Below are positions 14,225 to 20,683 of a stretch of 64,000 nucleotides of DNA, piece by piece; the stretch's first letter is position 1; each line of letters begins with the position of its first letter. The DNA is from Kineosporiaceae bacterium SCSIO 59966 (lineage in GTDB: Bacteria > Actinomycetota > Actinomycetes > Actinomycetales > SCSIO-59966): positions 992,001-1,056,000 of the forward strand of contig CP052876.1 in NCBI GenBank assembly GCA_020881835.1, read 5' to 3'. Under the pieces are notes generated by a model. It had not been told where the DNA came from. It searched no databases and saw only the letters and a list, made by a program, of their open reading frames with translations. The position numbers were made by a program, and so were the translations under genes.

Positions 14225-15711
14225 GCCGACAGCCCGACGAGCGGGATGCCGCCGCCGGGGTGTGCCGAGCCGCCGACGAGGTAGAGACCCGGCAGCGGCG
14301 AGGCGTTCGCCGGCCGCAGGAACGCCGCCCGCGGGCCGTTGCTCGACGTGCCGTAGATCGACCCGCCCACGCTGCGGGTCTCCCGCTCCAGGTCGGCGGG
14401 GGTGCGCACCTCGCGCCACAGCACGCGGTCGCGCACGTCCAGACCGCGGGACGCCATCACCTGCAGCACCTGGTCGGCGTACCCGTCGGCGAGGCCCGGG
14501 GCGTCCCAGTCGATCCCGGCACGCGGGTCGCCCGGCACGTGGCGCGGCGCGTTGACGAGCACGAACCACGCCTCGGAGTCGTCGTCCGGGCGGGTGGCCG
14601 GGTCGTCGGGGACGGCGACGTAGACCGTCGGGTCCGCCACCGGGCGGGGCGCCCCCCGGTGCCGGCCGACGCCGAACACCGCGTCGAACTCGGCGTCGTA
14701 GTCCGCGCCGAACAGCACGGTGTGGTGGCGCAGCCCGGGCGTGCGCCCCCGCAGGGCCAGCAGCAGGACGAACCCGGACAGCGACGGCGTGACCCGCCGC
14801 AGGCCGGCCAGCGCCCTCCTGCGGCCGGGTACGGCGTCCGGGACCAGGTCCCGGTACAGGGCCGTGGCGTCGGTGTCGGACACGACGACGTCCGCGGGCA
14901 GGACGGCGCCGTCGGCGAGCCGGACGCCGGCCGCCCGGCCGTCCTCGACGACCAGCCCCACGACGTCCGCGTGCGTGCGCACGAGGGCCCCGGACGCCAC
15001 GGCCCGGTCGTGGACCGCCTCGGCGAGCCGGCGCAGTCCGCCGCGCACGTACCAGGAGCCGAACCGCTGCTCCATGTACGGGACGGTCGCCAGCGCGGCC
15101 GGGGCGCGGCGCGGGTCGCTGCCGGTGTACGTGGCGTACCGGTCGAGCAGGGTGCGCAGGTGCGGGTGGTCGAGGTACCGGCGGCCGAGCGAGCGCAGCG
15201 ACAGCCACGGCGCGACCGTGCGCAGGTCGTCGGTCCGGCGGGAGAGGCGGGCCAGTGTGCGCGGGCCCTGCAGCGGGGAGGTGAGGAACGGCTCGCGGGT
15301 GACGTCCCAGATCCGTGCGGCCCGGCGCATCAGGGCCAGCCACTGGTCCCCGGCACCGGCGCCGAGCGCGGCGTCCATCGCCGCCCGGGTGCCCGAGCGG
15401 GACAGGTTCGGCAGCTCGAGACGGGTGCCGTCGGCGAACCGGTAGTCGAACGCCGGGTCGACCGGCTCGAGGTCGACGTGGTCCTCCAGCGCGGTGCGGC
15501 CGGTGGCGGCGAACAGGTCCCGGTACACGGCGGGCAGGGTGAGCAGGCTCGGCCCGGTGTCGAAGCCGAACCCGTCCCGGCTGAACCAGCCCAGCTTGCC
15601 ACCGACGGTGCCGGACTGCTCGCAGACGGTCACCCGGTGCCCGGCGGCGGCGAGCCGGGCGGCGGCGGCCAGCCCGCCGAGGCCCGCGCCGACGACGACG
15701 ACGTCAGCCAC
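14167..15711 (-). CDS. CrtI-family carotenoid desaturase, second copy (CrtD-like role likely)
   Basis: 514-residue FAD-dependent oxidoreductase. It has VVVVGAGLGGLAAAARLAAA at about residues 4-23, the CrtI-type FGFDTGPSLLTLPAVYRD (about 47-64) and the C-terminal block LVGGSAHPGGGIPLVGLSAQ (about 476-495). It is clearly diverged from the crtI at 8674 and sits in an operon with a glycosyltransferase and cruF, the arrangement seen for 3,4-desaturases (CrtD) that act on 1'-hydroxylated carotenoids. CrtO-like ketolase or lycopene-elongation partner roles are alternatives. GTG 15711 overlaps the glycosyltransferase stop by 8 bp. The terminal 58 bp are antisense to the acyltransferase gene. Confidence 0.9.
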   Translation of the reverse strand: MADVVVVGAGLGGLAAAARLAAAGHRVTVCEQSGTVGGKLGWFSRDGFGFDTGPSLLTLPAVYRDLFAATGRTALEDHVDLEPVDPAFDYRFADGTRLELPNLSRSGTRAAMDAALGAGAGDQWLALMRRAARIWDVTREPFLTSPLQGPRTLARLSRRTDDLRTVAPWLSLRSLGRRYLDHPHLRTLLDRYATYTGSDPRRAPAALATVPYMEQRFGSWYVRGGLRRLAEAVHDRAVASGALVRTHADVVGLVVEDGRAAGVRLADGAVLPADVVVSDTDATALYRDLVPDAVPGRRRALAGLRRVTPSLSGFVLLLALRGRTPGLRHHTVLFGADYDAEFDAVFGVGRHRGAPRPVADPTVYVAVPDDPATRPDDDSEAWFVLVNAPRHVPGDPRAGIDWDAPGLADGYADQVLQVMASRGLDVRDRVLWREVRTPADLERETRSVGGSIYGTSSNGPRAAFLRPANASPLPGLYLVGGSAHPGGGIPLVGLSAQIVADLLGRAGSPSTARR

Positions 15712-16834
15712 GGCGTCGGCGCCGTCCGTCCCGCGCCCCCGGCAGGGTGCGGCCCTTCCAGGTCAGCGCGCCCCGCTGGTGCAGCCACCACGAGCGGGCG
15801 GTCAGCCCGGCGAGGGTCAGCACGGACAGCGGGTGCGCGGCGGCGTCCAGCGGCCGGCCGCCGGTGCGGTGGGCCACGAGCACGCGGCCCAGCACGCCCG
15901 CGGCGTAGCCCAGGGCCCCGGCCCGGGAGCCGCGCAGCGCGGCCGCGGCGGGGACGACGTAGGCGAGGGTGAGCAGCCCGGTCACCGCGGCGGCGCCGGC
16001 GGGGGAGCCGAACGCCGACCACAGCGACTTGGCGTAGCCGTCGCGGACCTGCGCCCAGGAGGTGTACATCCGGCAGGTCGCCAGCGTGGTGCCGTCGGCC
16101 ACCACGCCGCGTCCCCCGGCCGCCTTGACCGCCCGCAGCAGCGCGATGTCGTCGAGCACCTCGGCGCGAACGGTGTCGTGGCCGCCGGCGCGCCGGTAGG
16201 CGGCGGCATCGACGGCGAGCAGCTGGCCGTTGGCGGCGCTCAGCGAGGGCCGCGGGGAGCGCTCGGCGACCCGCAGCGGCAGCGTCGTGAGCCAGGACCA
16301 CTGCAGCAGCGGCTGGACCAGTCGCTCCGCGGCCGTCCCGGTGAGCTGCCGTGGGTACGGCGAGACGAGGTCGAGCCGGTGCCGGCGCAGCAGGCCGACG
16401 GTGGCGGCCAGCGCGTGCGGTGCCAGCCGGACGTCGGCGTCCACGAAGACGAGGACGTCACCGGTCGCGGCCGCCGCCAGCTGCCGGCACGCCCACGGCT
16501 TGCCCAGCCAGCCCGCCGGCGGCGGGGTGCCGGTGAGCACCCGGACCCTGCGGTCCCCATCGGCGGCGGCCCGGGCGGCGTCCGCCGTCCCGTCCACGGA
16601 GCCGTCGTCCAGGACGAGCACCTCCAGGTCCGCCACTCCGGTGCCGGCGAGCACGGCCCGTAGGCAGTCGCCGACGCCGTGCGCCTCGTCGCGGGCCGGG
16701 ACCAGCACGCTGACCCGCTCCCGCACCGGCGGCGGGTCGGCGTCCGGGGTACGCAGCAGCCGGAGGTTGACGACGGTGTGCGCGGTCAGCAGGACCGCCA
16801 GGGCGCTGCCGGCCCGGGTCAGCGCCCCGCTCAC
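15704..16834 (-). CDS. Family 2 glycosyltransferase, probable carotenoid glycosyltransferase
   Basis: 376-residue membrane-associated GT-A enzyme. It has an N-terminal hydrophobic segment (about 8-24), the nucleotide-sugar core beginning VSVLVPARDEAHG (about 40-52), VLVLDDGSVDGTAD, the metal-binding DxD in VLVFVDADVRL (about 123-133), and the catalytic region VRAEVLDDIALLRAVKAAGG (about 210-229). Hydrophobic helices near residues 260-345 would anchor it. It lies between the CrtI-like gene and cruF with GTGA overlaps, the setting of CruC/CrtQ-type enzymes that glycosylate the 1'-hydroxyl created by CruF. The sugar donor is not predictable. GTG 16834 is preferred because it lies in the cruF stop; longer in-frame reading runs into cruF. 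Confidence 0.88.
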   Translation of the reverse strand: MSGALTRAGSALAVLLTAHTVVNLRLLRTPDADPPPVRERVSVLVPARDEAHGVGDCLRAVLAGTGVADLEVLVLDDGSVDGTADAARAAADGDRRVRVLTGTPPPAGWLGKPWACRQLAAAATGDVLVFVDADVRLAPHALAATVGLLRRHRLDLVSPYPRQLTGTAAERLVQPLLQWSWLTTLPLRVAERSPRPSLSAANGQLLAVDAAAYRRAGGHDTVRAEVLDDIALLRAVKAAGGRGVVADGTTLATCRMYTSWAQVRDGYAKSLWSAFGSPAGAAAVTGLLTLAYVVPAAAALRGSRAGALGYAAGVLGRVLVAHRTGGRPLDAAAHPLSVLTLAGLTARSWWLHQRGALTWKGRTLPGARDGRRRRRG

Positions 16835-17643
16835 TGCCGTGTCTCCTCTGACTTGGGTCGGGCCACGACCGGACGGGTCCCGGTGCGGCGCGGGCCCAGG
16901 GCGACCAGGTAGGGCGCCGTCACCAGCCCCATCCCGACGAACCCCCACGCGGCCACGGCCGGGCGGTCGAAGAACGCGAGGTTCGCCACCGTGGACCCCA
17001 GCCACGTCCAGCCGAGCAGCACCGCCGGCACGAGGTGGTCGGTCGGCAGCGGGCGGTGCCCGCGCCGGGCCGGGACGGCGAGGTGCAGGGCGCTCTGCAG
17101 GACGCCGGCGACGAGTAGCCACCCGGCGTAGTTCGTCAGCGGGACACCCGCGACGCCGGGCAGCGCCGGCTCCGGGAACGTCCACGTCCAGTGGCCGGCG
17201 GCCACCATCTGCGGGTCGAGGAACAGGTCCCAGGAGGCGAGCAGCCAGGCGGCGACGGGCACGGCCCGCCACGAGGGGCCGGCCAGTCGGCGGGCCGCGA
17301 CGAGCGCGGGCCAGGCCATCATCGTCCAGGCCAGCGGGACGACGACGGGGACGCCGGCCACCTCCGGCCCGAGAGTGCCGGTGTAGGCGTACCGGCCGAA
17401 CGGGACGCCGGTGCTCACCCCGACCACCTCGGCCGCCAGGCCGATCCCGCCGGCGACCCCGAGCACCCGCAGCGCGCCACCGGCCCCGACGGTCGCCGCC
17501 GCGTGCGTCAGGGTCGCGCCGCAGAACAGCAGCACGGAGACGACGGTCGCGGTGCGCAGCTCCGCGCCGTCGAGCAGCGGGTAGCTGATCTGGGTGAGCA
17601 CGGCCGCTGCGGCCAGCAGCAGCGCGGCCCGGCGTGCCGTCAC
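16831..17643 (-). CDS. cruF: Carotenoid 1',2'-hydratase-like membrane protein (CruF/DUF422)
   Basis: 270-residue integral membrane protein with about seven helices and the family's conserved blocks: GRYAYTGTLGPEVAGVPVVV (about residues 75-94), PLAWTMMAWPA, SWDLFLDPQMVAAGHWTWTF (about 130-149) and GVPLTNYAGWLL (about 160-171). In Deinococcus and cyanobacteria CruF hydrates the psi-end of gamma- or acyclic carotenes, giving the 1'-hydroxyl that is then glycosylated. The start GTG 17643 overlaps the DUF4126 stop (GTGA), and the stop overlaps the glycosyltransferase start in the same way, so expression is coupled. The charged C-terminal tail is cytosolic. Confidence 0.9.
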   Translation of the reverse strand: MTARRAALLLAAAAVLTQISYPLLDGAELRTATVVSVLLFCGATLTHAAATVGAGGALRVLGVAGGIGLAAEVVGVSTGVPFGRYAYTGTLGPEVAGVPVVVPLAWTMMAWPALVAARRLAGPSWRAVPVAAWLLASWDLFLDPQMVAAGHWTWTFPEPALPGVAGVPLTNYAGWLLVAGVLQSALHLAVPARRGHRPLPTDHLVPAVLLGWTWLGSTVANLAFFDRPAVAAWGFVGMGLVTAPYLVALGPRRTGTRPVVARPKSEETRQ

Positions 17644-18230
17644 CGCAGCGTGCCCGGCTGGGTGCGCTGGCGGCGCTGGCGGCGCCAGGCGCGGACCCGG
17701 GAGAGCAGCAGCAGCACGAGCACGGTCCCGGTGACGAGGAGGACGGCCGCGACGCCGGCCGCCAGCCACGGGGCCACCAGCACCAGGGAGACCACCGAGG
17801 CGACCCCGAGGTCCTCGGCGACGCTCACGGCGACGTTGCTGGCCGGCTCCGGGGAGGTGTTGACCGCCGCCCGCAGACCGGCCTTGACGGCGTGGCTGGC
17901 CAGGGCCGTCACCCCGCCGGCGGTGGCGGCCAGCGCCTGCTCCACGCTCGAGGCCTCCCCGGCGAGCAGGGCACCGAGGACGGCGCCCACGGTCGGACGG
18001 ATCGCGGTGTGGACGGCGTCCCAGGTGGAGTCCAGGTAGGGGACCTTGTCGGCCACCGCGTCGACGGCGAACAGCACCCCGGCCGCGACGAGCACGTCGG
18101 TGCGGGCCAGCACGTCGGGGACCGCCGCGACACCGGCGAACCGCTCGACCAGGCCCAGGATCAGGACGACGAGGTAGGCGTTGACGCCGCTCGCCCAGCC
18201 CGTGGTGAACACCCACGGCAGCAGCTCCAC
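17640..18230 (-). CDS. DUF4126 membrane protein
   Basis: 196-residue protein with several hydrophobic helices and the DUF4126 pattern ASGVNAYLVVLILGL (about residues 11-25), VDAVADKVPYLDSTWDAVHT (about 57-76) and a C-terminal helix pair ending in a basic tail. GTG 18230 is chosen because AAGGAGGGG lies 3 nt before it, a strong Shine-Dalgarno; an upstream in-frame GTG at 18263 lacks one. The biochemical role is unknown. It is embedded between cruF and the crtA-like gene, so it may help organise or export the pigment or its sugar donor, but DUF4126 genes also occur outside carotenoid loci. Confidence 0.85.
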   Translation of the reverse strand: MELLPWVFTTGWASGVNAYLVVLILGLVERFAGVAAVPDVLARTDVLVAAGVLFAVDAVADKVPYLDSTWDAVHTAIRPTVGAVLGALLAGEASSVEQALAATAGGVTALASHAVKAGLRAAVNTSPEPASNVAVSVAEDLGVASVVSLVLVAPWLAAGVAAVLLVTGTVLVLLLLSRVRAWRRQRRQRTQPGTLR

Positions 18231-18281
18231 GCACCCCTCCTTCCGTCGCTCCTTCGCCGTCACGGCCGGCCGGCACCGGTC

Positions 18282-18965
18282 TCAGGCCCGGTAGGACCCC
18301 AGTGTGCCGTGCGCGCCCAGCACCTCGAACCGGGCGAAGAGCTCCTCGCCGTACCAGCCCTCGGCGCCGGTGCGTCGGACCACCTCGGCGTGCGCGGCCC
18401 GCCGGTGGGCGAACTCCTGCAGCGCGGCGTCGTCGCCCCACAGCGAGAACGTGCCCTGCAGGCCGACCGGGGCCTCGCCGATCCCGATGGCGAGCCGGAG
18501 CCCGCCCACCCGGTGCAGGTCCACGGCCACCGGCGGGACGGCGCGGTGGAAGGTCAGCAGCGACCGGGTGCGGACCCGGGCCCTGGTGATGCTGGCGACC
18601 GGGCCGGTGACCCGGCGCGGGACCGGCTCGCCGAACGGTTCGCGTCCCGCCCACCGTCCGCGGGAGGCGAGCGGGCGCAGGACGACGTGCAGGCGCTCCT
18701 CGGCGATCCGGTCCCAGCCCCGCACCGTCGCCGAGTCCTCGAACGCGGCTGCGGCCGCCTCGTCGTCCCAGGTGGTGAGCAGTGCCCAGTGCCGCGGGTC
18801 GGCGTCCCGGACGGTGAACGTGCGTCCCCGGCCGGTGCCGAGCAGCCGGCTGAACCGGGCCGGACCGCGGCGCAGCAGCAGGGGGTCCAGGGCCATCCGG
18901 CCGAGCGCGGCGGGAACGGCGCGGGCCGGCACCCCCCAGACCGACAGGGTGACGAGCGGGACCAC
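18282..18965 (-). CDS. CrtA-like (spheroidene monooxygenase family) protein
   Basis: 227-residue soluble protein. Its C-terminal half fits the spheroidene monooxygenase pattern: GLQGTFSLWGDDAALQEFA (about residues 168-186), a histidine-containing AHAEVVRRTGAEGW and YGEELFARFEVLG (about 203-215). The N-terminal half has the ferredoxin-like repeat with WALLTTWDDEAAAAAF. CrtA puts a keto group at C-2 of acyclic carotenoids, so this gene predicts a ketolated acyclic product. It ends the carotenoid block nearest to the SOS region, starting 3 bp after the YbaK stop. Activity on this pigment is inferred from family and context. Confidence 0.78.
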   Translation of the reverse strand: MVPLVTLSVWGVPARAVPAALGRMALDPLLLRRGPARFSRLLGTGRGRTFTVRDADPRHWALLTTWDDEAAAAAFEDSATVRGWDRIAEERLHVVLRPLASRGRWAGREPFGEPVPRRVTGPVASITRARVRTRSLLTFHRAVPPVAVDLHRVGGLRLAIGIGEAPVGLQGTFSLWGDDAALQEFAHRRAAHAEVVRRTGAEGWYGEELFARFEVLGAHGTLGSYRA

Positions 18966-18968
18966 CGG

Positions 18969-19499
18969 TCAGCCGACCTCGACCGGCTGGCCGGCGGTGA
19001 TCCGCAGCAGCTCGTCGTAGCGGGTGGGGAACACGGTGCGCGGGTGCCCGCCGGCGGCCCAGACGACGTCGTGCTGGGCGAGGGCGACGTCGACGAGGGT
19101 CTGCAGCGGTTCGGTGTGCCCGACCGGGGCGACGCCGCCGATGGCGAAACCGGTGCGGCGGCGGACGAGGTCCGGGTCCGCCCGGTGCAGGGCGGGGACG
19201 CCGAGCACGCCGGCGACCCGGGCCGGGTCGACCCGGTGGGCGCCGGAGGTGAGCACGAGCACGGGACGGCGTCCGTCGGGGTCGTCCGGGTCGTCCACGG
19301 CGAAGATCAGGGAGTTGGCGATCTGACCGACCTCGACGCCGAGCGCGGCGGCCGCCAGGGCGGCGGTCCGGACGTGCTCGTCCAGGGCCACGATCCGGCC
19401 GGTGGCGCCGAGCTCGTCGAGGGCGGCGCGGACCCGCTGGACGCTGGGGTGGGCCAGGACGGGGTCGTCCGGGCCCGGTCGGGTGGGGGGAGCCGTCAT
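18969..19499 (-). CDS. YbaK/EbsC-family aminoacyl-tRNA deacylase
   Basis: 176-residue single-domain editing protein. The fold is recognisable from VQRVRAALDELGATGRIVAL, the helix AAALGVEVGQIANSLIF with its conserved K/N-like substrate position replaced by S-L-I, and the glycine loop RRTGFAIGGVAPVGH (about residues 119-133). The end is FPTRYDELLRITAG. The family hydrolyses mischarged tRNAs such as Cys-tRNA(Pro) or Ala-tRNA(Pro). ATG 19499 follows TAGCCT by 7 nt on the minus strand, so the mRNA is probably leaderless. It diverges from the SOS operon. A second family member lies at 57550. Exact tRNA specificity is unknown. Confidence 0.88.
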   Translation of the reverse strand: MTAPPTRPGPDDPVLAHPSVQRVRAALDELGATGRIVALDEHVRTAALAAAALGVEVGQIANSLIFAVDDPDDPDGRRPVLVLTSGAHRVDPARVAGVLGVPALHRADPDLVRRRTGFAIGGVAPVGHTEPLQTLVDVALAQHDVVWAAGGHPRTVFPTRYDELLRITAGQPVEVG

Positions 19500-19506
19500 G
19501 GGGGGA

Positions 19507-19512
19507 AGGCTA
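19507..19512 (-). promoter_or_regulatory. -10 hexamer of the YbaK-family gene
   Basis: On the minus strand TAGCCT, 7 nt (TCCCCCC) and ATG 19499 are adjacent. No ribosome-binding site is present. Confidence 0.5.
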
Positions 19513-19538
19513 GTTGTCCCCAGGTCCAGAACTCGCTG

Positions 19539-19570
19539 TTGACGGGACCGTCGTCGCCGGGGTGTACTGT
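19539..19570 (+). promoter_or_regulatory. Candidate SOS promoter (-35 TTGACG, -10 TACTGT)
   Basis: TTGACG (19539-19544) and TACTGT (19565-19570) are separated by 20 nt, longer than the optimum. The LexA box begins 10 bp after the -10, so bound LexA would cover the start site. The exact promoter is uncertain. Confidence 0.4.
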
Positions 19571-19579
19571 CGCCATCGT

Positions 19580-19595
19580 TCGAACAGGTGTTCGA
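19580..19595 (+). promoter_or_regulatory. LexA (SOS) box
   Basis: TCGAACAGGTGTTCGA is a perfect match to the actinobacterial/Gram-positive SOS box TCGAAC-N4-GTTCGA. It precedes the DUF6504-HEPN-dnaE2-methyltransferase-dinB run and should place it under LexA/RecA control. It is the only such box I noticed in the window. Confidence 0.92.
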
Positions 19596-19597
19596 TA

Positions 19598-19619
19598 GAT
19601 GGTCGACAGATGGTCGACA
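19598..19619 (+). repeat. Two tandem 11-bp repeats directly after the LexA box
   Basis: GATGGTCGACA occurs twice back to back (19598-19608, 19609-19619), each copy containing GTCGAC. They lie within the expected 5' untranslated region of the SOS transcript. Function is unknown. Confidence 0.75.
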
Positions 19620-19694
19620 AAGGGTCCGGGTCCCCGTCCCGGCCCCGTGGCACCTGTCGGACGGTCGCACGACGCGGGAGTCGCACCCGTGTCG

Positions 19695-19742
19695 GGCGGT
19701 CCGGAGCGGTGGTGCCTCGGCCCCGCCCCGCTCCGGACCGCC
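19695..19742 (+). promoter_or_regulatory. Perfect 15-bp hairpin in the SOS-operon leader
   Basis: GGCGGTCCGGAGCGG (19695-19709) and its exact reverse complement (19728-19742) enclose an 18-nt loop, all within the 190-nt leader before the first gene. A smaller hairpin, GCGGCC-GA-GGCCGC (19756-19769), follows and directly precedes the GGGGAGGG ribosome-binding site. No T-tract follows, so a classical terminator is not indicated. Attenuation, mRNA stability or translational control are possible. Confidence 0.7.
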
Positions 19743-19785
19743 GGTCGGCTGAGTCGCGGCCGAGGCCGCAGGGGAGGGCAGCACG

Positions 19786-20148
19786 GTGCGGACCTACGAC
19801 GACCCGGTGGACGTGCGCGGCCAGGACGCGCCCCACCAGTTCCTCTGGCGGGGGCGGCTGTACGTCGTCCGGGAGGTGCTCTCGCACTGGTACGAGCGCA
19901 CCGCCTGGTGGGACGGCGCGGCCGCCCAGGCCGTGCGCGGGGGCGCCGACCCGGTCGTCTCCCCGCCGCCGGCCGGCGCCGTGGACCCCGCGGCCGCGTC
20001 GTCCGGGCCGGACGTCGAGCGGGAGGTGTGGCGGGTCGAGGCGAGCGCCGGGCGGGCCGCCGGCTGCGGGGTCTTCGACCTCGTGCTGTCCCGTCCCGTC
20101 GGCCGGCCGGCGCAGACCGGGTGGCGGCTGGTCCGGGTCGTGGACTGA
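19786..20148 (+). CDS. DUF6504 family protein, first gene of the SOS operon
   Basis: 120-residue protein with a conserved N-terminal half (RTYDDPVDVRGQDAPHQFLW, then VREVLSHWYERTAWW, about residues 30-45) and a C-terminal beta-strand part (EREVWRVEAS ... GVFDLVLSR ... GWRLVRVVD). GTG 19786 is preceded by GGGGAGGG. Members of this family are found beside dnaE2/Y-family polymerase genes in actinobacteria, so a role in the mutagenesis machinery is likely, but the biochemical function is unknown. The 120-residue length and lack of transmembrane helices suggest a small cytosolic accessory factor. Confidence 0.8.
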   Translation: MRTYDDPVDVRGQDAPHQFLWRGRLYVVREVLSHWYERTAWWDGAAAQAVRGGADPVVSPPPAGAVDPAAASSGPDVEREVWRVEASAGRAAGCGVFDLVLSRPVGRPAQTGWRLVRVVD

Positions 20149-20161
20149 GGAGGTGCCGACG

Positions 20162-20284
20162 ATGACGACGACAGCGACGACGACAACGACGACAGCGACG
20201 ACAGCGACGAGAACGAGGACAGCGACGAGAACGAGGACGGCGGGGACGACGGGGACGGCGAGGACGGCGGGGACGACGGCGGGT
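20162..20284 (+). repeat. ACG/GACGACAGC-type microsatellite at the 5' end of the HEPN gene
   Basis: About 120 bp consist of degenerate ACG/ACA/GCG/AGA/AGG triplets. In the used frame this gives Thr/Ala/Arg/Gly; the other frames would be Asp/Glu/Ser-rich or Arg/Gln-rich. Triplet slippage would change only tail length, other slippage would break the gene. Confidence 0.75.
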
Positions 20285-20683
20285 CCTCGGCCGGCCCCCG
20301 TCCCGGTGGCCGCCGTCGAGCTGCTCGACCGGGCCGCCCGCGGCCTGGCCCGGGCGGAGCTGGCCGGCACGTCGGGGGAGCGGTACGTCGCCGCCCACCT
20401 GGCGGCGCTGCGCTGCGCCGCCGCGGTCCTCGCGGTCCGCGGCCGGCCGAGCCGCCGCGGCCCGCGCAGCGTCTGGGAGGTGCTGCCGCGGGTGGCCCCC
20501 GAGCTCGGTGAGTGGGCGGCGTTCTTCGCCTCGACGGCGTCCCGCCGGGCCGCGGTCGAGGCCGGCCGGGGGGAGACCGTCACGGCCCGGGAGGCCGACG
20601 ACCTGCTCCGGGACGCCGGCGCCTTCGCCGTCCTCGTCGCCGGGTCCCTCGGCGTCCCGGTGCCCCCTGCCCTGGCGGTCTGA
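20162..20683 (+). CDS. SAV_6107-type HEPN domain protein with Thr/Arg-rich low-complexity N-terminus
   Basis: 173-residue protein. Residues 1-41 are almost only Thr, Ala, Arg and Gly, encoded by an ACG-type microsatellite. The HEPN-like helical domain (about 45-173) includes ERYVAAHLAALRCAAAVL, with an R-x4-H arrangement (R74, H79) like the catalytic motif of HEPN RNases. ATG 20162 is supported by GAGGAGG 8 nt upstream, overlapping the previous stop; an in-frame GTG at 20306 would omit the repeat. It is followed by dnaE2 with a TGATG overlap. RNase activity is inferred from the motif only, and the role in the SOS operon is unknown. Confidence 0.82.
   Translation: MTTTATTTTTTATTATRTRTATRTRTAGTTGTARTAGTTAGPRPAPVPVAAVELLDRAARGLARAELAGTSGERYVAAHLAALRCAAAVLAVRGRPSRRGPRSVWEVLPRVAPELGEWAAFFASTASRRAAVEAGRGETVTAREADDLLRDAGAFAVLVAGSLGVPVPPALAV

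Noticed and set aside
19599-20165. 188-codon frame running from the SOS leader through the DUF6504 gene
   Set aside because: It is out of frame with the recognisable DUF6504 sequence, is Gly/Arg/Pro-rich, and would read through the leader hairpin.
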